DNA of 64,000 nucleotides from Streptomyces olivaceoviridis (GTDB taxonomy: Bacteria > Actinomycetota > Actinomycetes > Streptomycetales > Streptomycetaceae): positions 310,001-374,000 of the forward strand of contig NZ_BMUI01000003.1 of assembly GCF_014650115.1 (NCBI RefSeq), given 5' to 3'. The position numbers were made by a program, and so were the translations under genes. The notes below the pieces were generated by a model. It ran no database searches. It was not told the DNA's origin and saw only the letters and a list, made by a program, of their open reading frames with translations. Numbering within the stretch: the first letter of the stretch is position 1; every line of letters starts with the position of its first letter. Positions 1 to 8,746 of this stretch are shown here, in pieces.

Positions 1-1042
1 CGGTGCCGGGGGCGCCGACCGGGACGGGGACCGCGGCGCTCGCGGGCGCCGGGACCGGCGGGTCGTACGGCGGGGGCGGCGGCACGGCCTGCCGGCCGCC
101 GCTGCGCGGGCCGCCGGTCGGGGCCGGGGCGGGCTTGACGGCGGGGCGTCCGCCGCGGCGGGCCTCGATGAGGGCGACCGCCTTCTCCGGCAGCCAGGCG
201 GAGGCGGTGCCGCTGTCGTCGGAGCCGGAGCCGAAGAGGTGCGGGGCGAGCTGGGCCTGGAGGTCGGCCGGGGTGGGGCGGCCCGTGGCCTCCATCTGCA
301 TGCAGACCTCGATCAGCGGGCGCAGCTCGTCCGGCAGGCCGGTGAGGTCGGGGCCCTCGCGGAGCAGCATGAAGACGGTCTCGACCGGGTTGGCGCCGTG
401 GAAGGGCGGGTGGCCGGTGGCCGCGAAGACCAGCATGGAGCCGAGCGAGAAGACGTCGCTGGCGCCGGTGACGCTGCGGGAGTCCTTGGCCTGCTCCGGG
501 GACATGTAGGCGGGGGTGCCGACGGCGACGTTCGTCATCGTCAGACGGGTGTTCGAGACGCCGGAGGCGATACCGAAGTCGATCACCCGGGGGCCGTCCT
601 CGACCACGAGCACGTTGGAGGGCTTGAGGTCGCGGTGGACCAGCCCGGCGCCGTGGATGGACTGGAGAGCCTCCGCCACGCCGGCCGCGAGCCAGCGCAC
701 GGCCTGGGCCGGCAGCGGCCCGCACTCGTTCACTATCTCTTCGAGCGAGGGCGCGGGGACGTAGGCGGTGGCCAGCCAGGGCACGGCGGCGCGCGGGTCG
801 GCGTCGACCACGGCCGCGGTGTAGAAGCCGGAGACCGCGCGGGCCGCCTCCACCTCGCGGGTGAAGCGGACACGGAAGAGCTGGTCCTCGGCCAGCTCGG
901 TGCGCACCGTCTTGATCGCCACGCGCCGGCCGGACGCCGAGCGCGCGAGATAGACCAGCCCCATGCCGCCGGCGCCCAGCCGGCCCAGCACCTCGAACGG
1001 CCCGATCCGCCGCGGATCGTGCTGTGTCAGCTGATCCACCAC
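1..1042 (-). CDS. afsK: Serine/threonine protein kinase AfsK, N-terminal part (cut by window edge)
   Basis: Cytoplasmic Hanks-type kinase; in S. coelicolor AfsK phosphorylates the regulator AfsR and influences antibiotic production and hyphal growth. The 347 visible codons contain the whole kinase domain: glycine loop GRLGAGGMG near residue 20, lysine in RVAIKTV, catalytic loop [12 protein letters not shown] motif (VIDFGIAS) and [11 protein letters not shown] Pro/Ala-rich linker follows (from about residue 310) and the C-terminal half lies outside the window. The start is the first of two adjacent GTG codons, 9 bases after GGAGG. The N-terminus [19 protein letters not shown] is the one I remember for S. 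coelicolor AfsK. It follows kbpA on the same strand. Confidence 0.9.
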   Translation of the reverse strand, partial: MVDQLTQHDPRRIGPFEVLGRLGAGGMGLVYLARSASGRRVAIKTVRTELAEDQLFRVRFTREVEAARAVSGFYTAAVVDADPRAAVPWLATAYVPAPSLEEIVNECGPLPAQAVRWLAAGVAEALQSIHGAGLVHRDLKPSNVLVVEDGPRVIDFGIASGVSNTRLTMTNVAVGTPAYMSPEQAKDSRSVTGASDVFSLGSMLVFAATGHPPFHGANPVETVFMLLREGPDLTGLPDELRPLIEVCMQMEATGRPTPADLQAQLAPHLFGSGSDDSGTASAWLPEKAVALIEARRGGRPAVKPAPAPTGGPRSGGRQAVPPPPPYDPPVPAPASAAVPVPVGAPGT

Positions 1043-1202
1043 TGCCTGCCACCTCCCCGTACGAGCCGCGCCACTCTCCATATGTACGCGACCGAAGTGC
1101 AGCGTCTCACCACCGCACCGCCATGGCGGCACGCACCCCGATTCTTCCTGGCCGGGCGGCTGGTTGCGAACCAGGTGACAATCGGGGTGTCTCACGCTGA
1201 AA

Positions 1203-1218
1203 CACCCCAAAGGGGGTG
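1203..1218 (-). terminator. Rho-independent terminator after kbpA
   Basis: On the minus strand CACCCC-loop-GGGGTG is followed by TTT, starting 3 bases after the kbpA stop codon. It suggests that afsK also has its own promoter in the 160 bases before it. Confidence 0.6.
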
Positions 1219-1220
1219 CA

Positions 1221-1955
1221 TCACCGCTGGAGCAGTGCGAACGACGCCCCCTGATTGTCGGTGACGACGGCCACCACTCCGTACGACGTCCCGAAGGGTG
1301 GCGCCTGCACCCGCCCGCCGAGCCGGTGGACGGCCCCGAGGGCGTCCCCCAGATCCGCGACCCGGAAGTGGACGAGGAAGTGCGGGGGCATCTCGGCCGG
1401 GAAGACGTCGGTGACCTCCGCGCGGCCGAAGTCGGGCTCGGCGTCGGTGCCGAACAGGGCGTCGTGGAAGAGACCGCCGTAGAAGGTGTTGGCCGCGGCG
1501 GTGTCCCGGGTGTAGAGCTCGGCCCAGACGAAGGTGTTCGGCCGGCGCCGCCGACCGAAGCCGCGATGGGTGCCGGGCTGCCACAGGCCGAAGACCGCGC
1601 CCTCGGGGTCGGCGGCCAGGGCGGCGACGCCCAGGTCGCCCACCGGGTACGGGGCCGTGACCACCTGCCCGCCGGCCGCCGTGATCCGCCGGCCGAGGGC
1701 CCCGGCGTCCGAGGTGGCGAAGGAGACGGTCCAGACCGTGGGCATCCGGCCGTCCGTCTTGGGGGCCAGCGAGGCGACGGGGTCGCCGTCCAGCAGGGCC
1801 CACACGGTGGAGCCGTACGCCTCCTCGAAGGTCCACCCGAAAAGCTCACCGTAGAACCGCTTGCCCGCCTCGACGTCGGGCAGCTGGGCGTCCACCCAGC
1901 AGGGGACGCCCTCCCCGTATGTCTCTTCGTTCGTGGATGCCCTGTTTTCGGCCAT
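1221..1955 (-). CDS. kbpA: VOC-fold (glyoxalase-like) protein, probable AfsK-binding protein KbpA
   Basis: 244 residues made of two VOC/glyoxalase half-domains: residues about 15-120 ([22 protein letters not shown]) and about 135-244 ([22 protein letters not shown]). KbpA of S. coelicolor is known as a protein of about 250 residues encoded directly upstream of afsK, which binds AfsK and inhibits its autophosphorylation. Position and length fit, so the name is assigned by synteny and memory. The start is the ATG giving [14 protein letters not shown]. It is divergent from the TetR gene. Whether the VOC domains keep any enzymatic activity is not evident from sequence. Confidence 0.75.
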   Translation of the reverse strand: MAENRASTNEETYGEGVPCWVDAQLPDVEAGKRFYGELFGWTFEEAYGSTVWALLDGDPVASLAPKTDGRMPTVWTVSFATSDAGALGRRITAAGGQVVTAPYPVGDLGVAALAADPEGAVFGLWQPGTHRGFGRRRRPNTFVWAELYTRDTAAANTFYGGLFHDALFGTDAEPDFGRAEVTDVFPAEMPPHFLVHFRVADLGDALGAVHRLGGRVQAPPFGTSYGVVAVVTDNQGASFALLQR

Positions 1956-2078
1956 GTCGTCAAAGTTAACCGGGCCGCGCGCACCGCGCAGACCAGGCAC
2001 ACCATCCCCGTTTCCCCCGTGCACCCCATTTGCAGTCGGCCGAATCGCGCTCCCATCACCCCTCGGTAAGCTGACGAC

Positions 2079-2726
2079 ATGACAGGACAAGTGCGTACCG
2101 TCGACGGCCGCGTGGCCGGCCGGCGTGGGCAGGCGACCCGGCAGAAGCTGCTCGACTGCCTCAGCGAGATGCTCAGCTCCTCCCCGTACCGGGACGTCAA
2201 GGTCATCGATGTCGCCCGGAAGGCGGGCACGTCGCCCGCGACCTTCTACCAGTACTTCCCGGACGTCGAAGGTGCCGTCCTGGAGATCGCCGAGCAGATG
2301 GCGGCCGAGGGCGCGGGACTGACCGAACTCCTCGAGGGGCGCACCTGGACCGGCAAGTCGGGCTGGCAGACGGCACAGGAACTCGTGGACGGGTTCCTGG
2401 AGTTCTGGCGCAGGAACGACGCGATCCTGCGGGTGGTCGACCTCGGTGCGGCCGAGGGGGACAAACGGTTCTACAAGCTCCGTATGAAGATCCTGAACTC
2501 GGTCAACAACTCCCTCGCGGACTCCATCGCGGAACTCCAGTCCAAGGGCCGGGTCGACAAGGACGTGAACCCGGCGGCGGTAGCCGGTTCGCTGGTCGCG
2601 ATGCTCGCGGCGGTGGCGTCCCACCAGAAGGGCTTCTCGTCCTGGGGCGTGAAGCCGGCCGAACTCAAGCCGAATCTGGCGATGTTGGTGCACCTGGGCG
2701 TGACGGGCAGGAAGCCCTCCAAGTAG
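2079..2726 (+). CDS. TetR-family transcriptional regulator
   Basis: 215 residues. The N-terminal helix-turn-helix domain spans about residues 15-65 ([16 protein letters not shown]...[27 protein letters not shown]), followed by an all-helical ligand domain. It is divergent from kbpA with 123 bases between them, so it may control kbpA/afsK or itself. It is also the nearest TetR gene to the acyl-CoA regulon further right, but its own upstream region has no clear TGACG-N3-CGTCA dyad (only TGACGACATGACA just before the start), so that link is weak. The ligand is unknown. Confidence 0.85.
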   Translation: MTGQVRTVDGRVAGRRGQATRQKLLDCLSEMLSSSPYRDVKVIDVARKAGTSPATFYQYFPDVEGAVLEIAEQMAAEGAGLTELLEGRTWTGKSGWQTAQELVDGFLEFWRRNDAILRVVDLGAAEGDKRFYKLRMKILNSVNNSLADSIAELQSKGRVDKDVNPAAVAGSLVAMLAAVASHQKGFSSWGVKPAELKPNLAMLVHLGVTGRKPSK

Positions 2727-2760
2727 TCACGCACCCATTATCAGGGTCCAAGTCCTGTCT

Positions 2761-2797
2761 GGCAGGCGGTGGTTCACACGGTGAGCCACCGCCTGCC
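2761..2797. terminator. Bidirectional terminator hairpin
   Basis: Perfect 12-bp arms GGCAGGCGGTGG and CCACCGCCTGCC (2761-2772, 2786-2797) with a small inner TCAC/GTGA stem. It lies between the converging TetR and Lrp genes, 3 bases from the Lrp stop codon. Confidence 0.75.
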
Positions 2798-2799
2798 GT

Positions 2800-3252
2800 C
2801 TACGCCGGCAACGGCCGGTCCCGGACCACGTGCTTCATCACGAGCGTCGACGTCAGCCGCTGCACCCCCGGCAGCGTCGCCAGCCGCTCGTCGTAGAGCC
2901 GCTGGAAGGCGGCCAGGTCGGCGGTGGCCACCCGGAGCAGGTAGTCCGGCTCGCCGAACAGCCGCTGGGCGTCCAGCACGTGCTCCAGCTCACCGACCGC
3001 CCGCTCGAACTCGGCGACCGTGTCCCGGTCCTCCTGGCGCATCGACACGAAGACCAGCGCCTCGAAGTTCAGGCCGAGCGAGGCCGGGTCCACCATCGCC
3101 CGGTAGCCCTGGATGGCGCCGGACCGCTCCAGCTCGCGCAGCCGCCGGTGACAGGGCGAGACGCTGAGCCGCACCCGGGCGGCCAGCTCGGTCACGGTCA
3201 GCCGCCCGTCCTGTTGCAGCTCGGCAAGGATTTTCCGGTCCACGTCGTCCAT
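2800..3252 (-). CDS. Lrp/AsnC-family transcriptional regulator
   Basis: 150 residues. N-terminal winged helix-turn-helix (MDDVDRKILAELQQDGRLTV, then LAARVRLSVSPCHRRLREL) and C-terminal RAM/AsnC ligand-binding sandwich (FEALVFVSM...GEPDYLLRVATADLAAFQRLYDERL). The family binds amino acids and forms octamers. The start is the ATG before DDVDRK; there is no clear ribosome site, so the message may be leaderless. It is divergent from a LysE exporter 82 bases away, the classic arrangement of a regulator controlling amino-acid export. Confidence 0.88.
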   Translation of the reverse strand: MDDVDRKILAELQQDGRLTVTELAARVRLSVSPCHRRLRELERSGAIQGYRAMVDPASLGLNFEALVFVSMRQEDRDTVAEFERAVGELEHVLDAQRLFGEPDYLLRVATADLAAFQRLYDERLATLPGVQRLTSTLVMKHVVRDRPLPA

Positions 3253-3262
3253 GAAGAAGATA

Positions 3263-3291
3263 TTTGCGCAGAGCGCGCGATCACGGGCAAA
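3263..3291. promoter_or_regulatory. Possible Lrp-type operator between regulator and LysE gene
   Basis: TTTGC at 3263-3267 and GCAAA at 3287-3291 form an inverted repeat in the divergent promoter region, with two imperfect CTTCGGGAAC/CTTTCGGGAC repeats just after. It is placed correctly for a shared operator, but the match to any defined Lrp site is only by eye. Confidence 0.35.
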
Positions 3292-3334
3292 CTTCGGGAA
3301 CACTTTCGGGACATTCGCGCCTAATGTCCCCGGT

Positions 3335-3952
3335 ATGGACTCCGGGCTGCTCTTCTCCTTCCTCGTCGTGGACCTGCTGCTGGTGTGCGTACCGGGCGCC
3401 GACTGGGCGTACGTCATCGCGACCGCCCTGCGCGGCGGCTCGGTCCCGCGCGCGGTGGCGGGCCTGGTCTGCGGCTACGCCCTGCACACCGCCCTGGCGA
3501 CGGCGGGCCTGGCGGTGCTGGTGGCGGGCTCGCCCCGGCTGCTGACCGCCCTGACGGTGGCCGGCGCGGGCTACCTGCTGTGGCTGGGCTGGGGCGTCCT
3601 GCGCCACCCGGCGGTCCCGGACGCCGACACCACGACGACGCCCGACGGCCGCCTGTTCTCGCGCGGCGCGACGATCAGCGGCCTGAACCCCAAGGGCCTG
3701 CTGCTCTACCTCTCCGTGCTCCCCCAGTTCCTCACCCTCAGGGGCGCCCATCTCCCCGTACCCGCGCAGACGGCGGCCCTCGGCCTCCTGCACATGGCGT
3801 GCTGCGCGGCCGTCTACCTCACCGTCGGCACGCTCGCCCGCACCCTCCTCAGGGCCCGCCCGACGGCGGCCCGCGCGGTGACCCGCACGTCGGGCGCGGC
3901 GATGCTGGGCATCGGCGCGCTGCTGCTGGTGGAACGGCTGGCGACGCTCTAG
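3335..3952 (+). CDS. LysE/RhtB-family amino-acid exporter
   Basis: 205 residues with about six hydrophobic segments. The family signature is visible: PGADWAYVIATALRGG near residue 20, then AGLVCGYALHTALATAGLAVLV and the conserved GLNPKGLLLYLSVLPQF. LysE proteins export basic or small neutral amino acids by proton exchange. The start ATG gives MDSGLLFSFLVVDLL. It is divergently paired with the Lrp-type regulator, so export is probably induced when that regulator binds its amino acid. The stop overlaps the 3' end of the next convergent gene by 4 bases. Confidence 0.88.
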   Translation: MDSGLLFSFLVVDLLLVCVPGADWAYVIATALRGGSVPRAVAGLVCGYALHTALATAGLAVLVAGSPRLLTALTVAGAGYLLWLGWGVLRHPAVPDADTTTTPDGRLFSRGATISGLNPKGLLLYLSVLPQFLTLRGAHLPVPAQTAALGLLHMACCAAVYLTVGTLARTLLRARPTAARAVTRTSGAAMLGIGALLLVERLATL

Positions 3953-4467
3953 TCCGGCTTCCCGGTGAGCCGGAACAGCCGGATCTCCCGCTCCACGCGC
4001 GCCTGGTACGTGGCGTACGGCGGCCAGAACGCCAGCAGTGCCTGCCAGACGGTGTCCCGCTCCGCCCCCGTGAGCAGCCGGGCGGTGACCGGGACGTCCC
4101 GGCCCTTCCAGCTCACCGAGGCCTCCGGGTGGGCGAGGAGGTTGTGGGTCCAGGCGGGGTGGCCGGGGCGGCCGAAGTTGGAGCCGATCAGTATCCAGGT
4201 CCTGCCGTCCTCCTCGGGCATGCAGGCCAGCGGGGTCCGGCGGGGCAGTCCCGTCCTCGCTCCTGTGGAGGTGAGGATCACGCCCGGCAGCAGCTGGGCG
4301 CTGAGCAGGAGTCTCCCCCGGGTGAGCCGGTGCACGTTTCGGTCGAGGGCCGGGACGACATGCGGGGCGGCCTTGGCGAACAGCCGGGTGGAGGAGACCT
4401 TCTGGACGAGCCGGACGCCGGCGCGGGAGAGCGTGTGCCGGAGCCGGGCGACGGCGGTGCGGACCAT
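3949..4467 (-). CDS. Deazaflavin (F420)-dependent nitroreductase-family protein
   Basis: 172 residues of the DDN/FDOR split-barrel family: VILTSTGARTGLPRRTPLAC binds the cofactor phosphate in family members, followed by WILIGSNFGRPGHPAWTHNLLAHPEASV. Mycobacterial relatives (Ddn, Rv3547) use reduced F420 to reduce quinones or nitro compounds. The start ATG overlaps the stop of the acyl-CoA dehydrogenase gene as ATGA, so the two are translationally coupled. A role in reducing an intermediate of the same pathway is inference. Confidence 0.8.
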   Translation of the reverse strand: MVRTAVARLRHTLSRAGVRLVQKVSSTRLFAKAAPHVVPALDRNVHRLTRGRLLLSAQLLPGVILTSTGARTGLPRRTPLACMPEEDGRTWILIGSNFGRPGHPAWTHNLLAHPEASVSWKGRDVPVTARLLTGAERDTVWQALLAFWPPYATYQARVEREIRLFRLTGKPD

Positions 4468-5651
4468 CAGACGGCCACCTCCCCGGTCGTGAACAGGCCC
4501 GCCGTCTCGGCGGCGCGGTCCCGCAGCCGGTGCACCGGCCCGAACAGCAGCTCGTCGCCGGCGGCCCGCTTGAAGTACAGGTGGGCGTCGTGCTCCCAGG
4601 TGAAGCCGATGCCACCGTGCAGCTGGATGCCCTCGGCGGCGGCGTGGCGCAGCGCCTCAAGGGCCTGCGCGAGCGCGAGGCCGCCGGCCCGCTCCCCCCG
4701 GCCGGCCGCCCAGGCGGCGTAGTACGCGGCCGAGCGTGCCGCCTGCACCGCCACGTACACGTCCGCCAGCCGGTGCTTCACGGCCTGGAAGGACCCGATG
4801 GGCCGTCCGAACTGCATCCGCTGCCCCGCGTACTCCACGGTCCGCTCCAGGACGCGGCCGGCCGCCCCCACCGCCTCGGCGGCGAGCACCGCGGCGGCCA
4901 CGTCCCCGGTCCGGGCGAGGGCGGGGAGGACATCCGCCTCCTGCGACCCCAGCAACTCCGCCCGTACGTCCCTGAGTTGTACGCGCGCTTGCGGGCGGGT
5001 GGCGTCCAGCGCGGTCTGCCGGACCCGGAGCAGCCCCGGGGCGTCGCCCGCCACCAGGAACAGCAGGGTCCGCGACCGGGCGAAGCCCCCGGTGTGCGCG
5101 GCGACGAGCAGCACCCCCGCGCTGTGCCCGTCCAGCACCTGTCCGGCCTCCCCGTACAGCCGCCAGCCGTCCGCCGCCCGCCGCGCCTGCACCCCGCCGG
5201 CCCGTCCGCCGCCGGCGCTGTAGCCGTCGTTCGCGCCGGTCAGGGCGAGGGCGGTGGCGAGCGCGGGCCCGGAGACGGCGAGGGCGGCGGTGCGGGTCCC
5301 GGCGGCGATGCGCGGCAGCAGCCCGGCGCGCTGGGCCTCGGTGCCGAGGGCGTGGATCAGCGGGGCGGTGAGGACACAGGTGGCGAGCAGCGGCGAGGGG
5401 GCCAGGGCGCGCCCCGTCTCCTCGCAGGCGAGGGCGAGCTCGGTGACCGTGCAGCCGACGCCGCCGTACCGCTCGGGCAGGGCGAGCCCGGGCAGGCCGA
5501 GCCGGCCGGCGAGGGCCGACCACAGGCCGGGGTCGTGACCGGCGGGCGTGTCGAGCGCGGCCCGCACCTCCGCCGGGCCGCAGCGTTCGCGCAGCAGCTC
5601 GCGCAGGGTCCGGCGGATCTCGTCCTGTTCGGCGGTGAGGCGCGTGTCCAT
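4467..5651 (-). CDS. Acyl-CoA dehydrogenase
   Basis: 394-residue FAD-dependent dehydrogenase: helical N-domain (MDTRLTAEQDEIRRTLRELL), middle beta domain, C-domain with FGRPIGSFQAVKHRLADVYV and GIQLHGGIGFTWEHDAHLYFKRA. The GGIGFTWE region resembles the FadE28-type subunits of actinobacterial steroid degradation. It would oxidise an acyl-CoA to the enoyl-CoA. The upstream dyad at 5668-5682 also faces the divergent thiolase-like gene. The start ATG follows GGGAGGGAAGGCC. Confidence 0.85.
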   Translation of the reverse strand: MDTRLTAEQDEIRRTLRELLRERCGPAEVRAALDTPAGHDPGLWSALAGRLGLPGLALPERYGGVGCTVTELALACEETGRALAPSPLLATCVLTAPLIHALGTEAQRAGLLPRIAAGTRTAALAVSGPALATALALTGANDGYSAGGGRAGGVQARRAADGWRLYGEAGQVLDGHSAGVLLVAAHTGGFARSRTLLFLVAGDAPGLLRVRQTALDATRPQARVQLRDVRAELLGSQEADVLPALARTGDVAAAVLAAEAVGAAGRVLERTVEYAGQRMQFGRPIGSFQAVKHRLADVYVAVQAARSAAYYAAWAAGRGERAGGLALAQALEALRHAAAEGIQLHGGIGFTWEHDAHLYFKRAAGDELLFGPVHRLRDRAAETAGLFTTGEVAV

Positions 5652-5667
5652 GGCCTTCCCTCCCCAT

Positions 5668-5682
5668 CTGACGGTGCGTCAT
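5668..5682. promoter_or_regulatory. Operator of the acyl-CoA regulon (site 1)
   Basis: CTGACGGTGCGTCAT: TGACG and CGTCA arms separated by 3 bases, between the divergent acyl-CoA dehydrogenase and thiolase-like genes. The same dyad recurs at five other promoter regions in this window. Confidence 0.65.
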
Positions 5683-5726
5683 ATTAGGCAGGCCGGATCG
5701 AGATGCACAGAGGGAGGAGCCCTCTC

Positions 5727-6899
5727 ATGGCGAGCGGGAGCAGGAAGGTCGCCGTGGTCGGCGTGGCCCTGTCCGACTGCGGACGCGTGGACGACGCGAC
5801 GGCGTACGCGCTGCACGCGCAGGCGGCCCGGCGGGCCCTCGCCGACGCGGGCCTGGACCGCACGGTGGTCGACGGCTTCGCCTCCGCCGGCCTCGGCACG
5901 CTGGCCCCGGTGGAGGTCGCCGAGTACCTGGGGGTGCGGCCCACCTGGGTCGACTCCACCTCGGTCGGCGGCTCGACCTGGGAGGTGATGGCGGCGCACG
6001 CGGCGGACGCGATAGCGGCGGGCCACGCGAACGCCGTCCTGCTGGTGTACGGCTCGACGGCCCGCGCGGACGTCAAGGCGGGCCGCCGCACGGGCACCCT
6101 GTCCTTCGGCGCCCGGGGCCCGCTCCAGTTCGAGGCGCCGTACGGCCACACGCTGATCGCCAAGTACGCGATGGCGGCCCGCCGGCACATGATCGAGTAC
6201 GGGACGACGGTCGAGCAGCTGGCCCGGGTGGCGGTCCAGGCGAGGGCGAACGCGGCGCTCAACCCGGAGGCGATGTTCCGCACCCCGGTCACCGTCGACG
6301 ACGTCCTGGCCGGCCCGCTGATCGCCGACCCCTTCACCAAGCTGCACTGTTGTCTGCGCTCGGACGGCGGCGCGGCGGTCCTGCTGGCGGCCGAGGAGTA
6401 CGCACGGGACTGCCGTACGGCACCGGTCTGGGTCCTCGGCACCGGCGAACACGTCTCCCACGCCACCCTGTCCGGGTGGCCGGACTTCACGGTCTCCCCG
6501 GCGGCGGTGAGCGGCCGGCTGGCCTTCGGGCGGGCCGGGGTGCGCCCGGCGGACATCGACTTCGCGGAGATCTACGACGCCTTCACCTACATGACCCTCG
6601 TCACCCTGGAGGACCTGGGCTTCTGCGCCAAGGGCGAGGGCGGCGCGTTCGTGGGCGAGGGCCGGCTGCTGGTCCGGGGCGGTCAGCTGCCGGTCAACAC
6701 GGACGGCGGCGGCCTGTCGGCCCAGCACCCGGGCATGCGGGGGCTGTTCCTGCTGGTGGAGGCGGTACGGCAGCTGCGCGGGGAGGCCGGGGAGCGGCAA
6801 GTGCGGCGCCGGGACGGCGGCTTGCCCCGGCTGGGTGTGGCCTCCGGGACCGGGGGGTGGTTCTGCTCCTCGGGGACCGTGGTGCTGGGGAGGGAGTGA
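5727..6899 (+). CDS. Thiolase-like protein (lipid-transfer / Ltp2-type), probable acyl-CoA lyase
   Basis: 390 residues of the thiolase fold (VAVVGVALSDCGRVDDATAYALHAQAARRAL at the start; EIYDAFTYMTLVTLEDLGFC and NTDGGGLSAQHPGMRG in the C half). Where true thiolases have the nucleophilic Cys, the sequence reads DSTSVGGSTWEVMA, so it probably cannot do thiolysis. Proteins like this, exemplified by mycobacterial Ltp2, act as retro-aldolases on acyl-CoA side chains with a DUF35 partner; a DUF35 gene lies at 7627-8046. The start ATG follows AGGGAGGAG. It shares the dyad promoter with the divergent dehydrogenase. The exact substrate cannot be told. Confidence 0.82.
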   Translation: MASGSRKVAVVGVALSDCGRVDDATAYALHAQAARRALADAGLDRTVVDGFASAGLGTLAPVEVAEYLGVRPTWVDSTSVGGSTWEVMAAHAADAIAAGHANAVLLVYGSTARADVKAGRRTGTLSFGARGPLQFEAPYGHTLIAKYAMAARRHMIEYGTTVEQLARVAVQARANAALNPEAMFRTPVTVDDVLAGPLIADPFTKLHCCLRSDGGAAVLLAAEEYARDCRTAPVWVLGTGEHVSHATLSGWPDFTVSPAAVSGRLAFGRAGVRPADIDFAEIYDAFTYMTLVTLEDLGFCAKGEGGAFVGEGRLLVRGGQLPVNTDGGGLSAQHPGMRGLFLLVEAVRQLRGEAGERQVRRRDGGLPRLGVASGTGGWFCSSGTVVLGRE

Positions 6900-6954
6900 G
6901 AGTACGGCCCTGTGCCGCCCGGGGACGCGAGCCGGCCCGGGTGATACTCGCCCC

Positions 6955-7623
6955 ATGGCACAGCACGATCTTCACGAGCTGCTCCGGTCGCTGCGGGTCT
7001 GGGACGCCCAGGTGACCGAGCTGCGGCCCTTCGACCCGGACACCGCCCCGCCCACTCCGCTGGCCCTGTTCACGAACTGGTTCGCGGAGGCCGTCGCGGC
7101 GGGGCAGCCGGAGCCGCACACCATGTCGCTGGCGACCGCGGACGAGGAGGGCAGGCCGGACGTGCGGATCGTGATGCTGCACGGCGCCGACGCGGACGGC
7201 TGGTCCTTCGCCACCCACGCCACGAGCCGCAAGGGCCGCGCGCTGAGCGCCCGGCCGTACGCCGCCCTCGCCTTCTACTGGCCGGTGCTCGGCCGCCAGG
7301 TGCGGGTGCGCGGGCCGGTGGCGTCGGCGCCGGCCGAGGAGAGCCAGGCCGATCTGCACGCGCGGTCCACGGGCGCGCTGGCCGCCGCGCTGACCGGCCG
7401 GCAGAGCGAGGAGCTGTCCTCCGTGGAGGAGCTGCGGCGGGCCTCGGACGCGGCCTGGGAGCGGGCCCGGGAGAACCCCGCCGAGCCGTCGCCGACCTGG
7501 ACCCTGTACCGGCTGCACCCGGAGACGGTGGAGTTCTTCCAGGGGGACGCGGAACGGCGGCACGTGCGCCTGGAGTACCGCAGCACCGGGTTCGGCTGGA
7601 GCAGGGCGCTGTTGTGGCCGTGA
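6955..7623 (+). CDS. Pyridoxamine 5'-phosphate oxidase-family flavoprotein
   Basis: 222 residues with the PdxH architecture: FMN-binding RIVMLHGAD...WSFATHATSRKGRAL and the C-terminal dimerisation segment YRLHPETVEFFQGDAERRHVRLEY. It is clearly diverged from the authentic pdxH product at 44689-45375 (which ends [15 protein letters not shown]), so it is a paralogue; the Arg and His of the PLP-contact motif remain as RRH. It begins 55 bases after the thiolase-like gene and may be co-transcribed. Function could be PNP oxidation or reduction of another substrate. Confidence 0.8.
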   Translation: MAQHDLHELLRSLRVWDAQVTELRPFDPDTAPPTPLALFTNWFAEAVAAGQPEPHTMSLATADEEGRPDVRIVMLHGADADGWSFATHATSRKGRALSARPYAALAFYWPVLGRQVRVRGPVASAPAEESQADLHARSTGALAAALTGRQSEELSSVEELRRASDAAWERARENPAEPSPTWTLYRLHPETVEFFQGDAERRHVRLEYRSTGFGWSRALLWP

Positions 7624-7626
7624 GGG

Positions 7627-8046
7627 TCAGCCGGCCGGCCCCGCCGCGAGCCCCGGCCCCGGCCGGAACACCGGTACACCGTCCCGGAACACCACCTCCA
7701 GCGGCATCCCGGCCCGCGGGCCGTCCTCCGGGCAGTCCACCAGTTCCGTCATCATCCGCGGGCCCTCGGCCAGGTCGACCACCGCGGCCAGGTAGGGGAC
7801 GCGGCCGGTGAACGGGGGGAGGTCGTTGCGGTGCACCGCGGACCACGTGTAGAGCGTGGCCCGGCCGCTCGCCTCCTCCCAGGCCACCTCCTCGCTCCAG
7901 CAGTGCGGGCAGAACTCCCGGGGGTAGTGGTGGGCCCGGCCGCAGGCCCCGCAGCGGCGGATCAGCAGCCGGCCGCGCGCCGCCGCCGCCCAGTAGGGGC
8001 GGGTGAGGGCGTCGGGCTCCGGGACGTCGTGGCGCGGGCCGTCCAT
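7627..8046 (-). CDS. DUF35 OB-fold/zinc-ribbon acyl-CoA-associated protein
   Basis: 139 residues. Zinc ribbon RRCGACGRAHHYPREFCPHC at about residues 31-50 (two CxxC pairs), then an OB fold (ATLYTWSAVHRNDLPPFTGRVPYLAAVVDL). Proteins of this family (ChsH2 C-terminal domain, partners of Ltp2) bind acyl-CoA and activate thiolase-like lyases or MaoC hydratases, here most likely the thiolase-like protein at 5727-6899. The ATG overlaps the stop of the DoxX gene (ATGA), so it is the second gene of a two-gene unit controlled by the dyad at 8499-8515. Confidence 0.85.
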   Translation of the reverse strand: MDGPRHDVPEPDALTRPYWAAAARGRLLIRRCGACGRAHHYPREFCPHCWSEEVAWEEASGRATLYTWSAVHRNDLPPFTGRVPYLAAVVDLAEGPRMMTELVDCPEDGPRAGMPLEVVFRDGVPVFRPGPGLAAGPAG

Positions 8047-8495
8047 CAGAACCAGCCCAGCGCCGCGTCCAGCGACCACGTCTGCCAGGACATCCCGAAG
8101 AAGCCGACCAGGGAGATCAGGGCCATCATCGAGTTCTGGCCCTGTTCCGCCCAGTCATGGATCGTCAGGACGAAGTAGAGGAGGTTCAGCAGCAGGCCGC
8201 CCAGCAGAGCCACCGGGGTCAGGAAGCCGGCGACCAGGCCGAGGCCCAGGGAGAGTTCGGCGTAGGCGACCACGTACGCCATCAGCTTCGGGTGGGGTCC
8301 GACCACCGTGTCGAAGCCCGCCCGGACCGGGGTCCACCGGTGTCTCGCGGCCACGTCCGCCGCCCAGGCGATCCCGCCGCCCCGCTCGAACCAGTCCTTC
8401 TTGTCCTTGTGCCGCCAGCTCTCCAGCCACCACAGGCCGAGGCCGATGCGCAGCACGGCCAGCCACTGAGCGCCGTCCAGCCATAGAGCGTCCAT
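8046..8495 (-). CDS. DoxX/TQO-small-subunit-like membrane protein
   Basis: 149 residues with about four membrane segments (WLAVLRIGLGLWWLESW; LMAYVVAYAELSLGLGLVAGF; TPVALLGGLLLNLLYFVLTI; SMMALISLVGFFGMS). It matches the DoxX/DoxD group of quinone-linked membrane proteins; the precise role is unknown. The operator dyad ends only 3 bases before the ATG and there is no ribosome site, so the message is probably leaderless and the operator would cover the -10 region. It is coupled to the DUF35 gene. Confidence 0.78.
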   Translation of the reverse strand: MDALWLDGAQWLAVLRIGLGLWWLESWRHKDKKDWFERGGGIAWAADVAARHRWTPVRAGFDTVVGPHPKLMAYVVAYAELSLGLGLVAGFLTPVALLGGLLLNLLYFVLTIHDWAEQGQNSMMALISLVGFFGMSWQTWSLDAALGWF

Positions 8496-8498
8496 GAA

Positions 8499-8515
8499 TC
8501 TGACGGTACGTCAGA
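8499..8515. promoter_or_regulatory. Operator of the acyl-CoA regulon (site 2, perfect palindrome)
   Basis: TCTGACGGTACGTCAGA, perfect 7+3+7 dyad and the best copy in the window. It sits 3 bases before the DoxX start codon, where it would block initiation of a leaderless transcript. Confidence 0.75.
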
Positions 8516-8746
8516 TGACGCGCGAAGCCCACCCGTGAAGCCACACGTAAGCCCCACGCGAAGCCCGCCTGCGAGTCCCCCGCGCATCACCCGCCCCTGG
8601 AGGACCACGGGCCACCGCACCGAGAGGCGGTAACGGGCGCCTTCTTCACGGCCGGGACACCCTTCCCGTACACCCGTGATCAATCCGCAACCAATTCCGG
8701 TCTTGACCGAGACCCATCAACCGGGTGTGTGATTACGCTCCCGCTC

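Noticed and set aside
1160..1174. CTGGTT-GCG-AACCAG palindrome upstream of afsK
   Set aside because: Perfect but short; could be an operator, no supporting second copy in the window.
2065..2085. TGACGACATGACA before the TetR gene as another regulon operator
   Set aside because: Arms do not match (TGACG vs TGACA without inverted symmetry); not counted.
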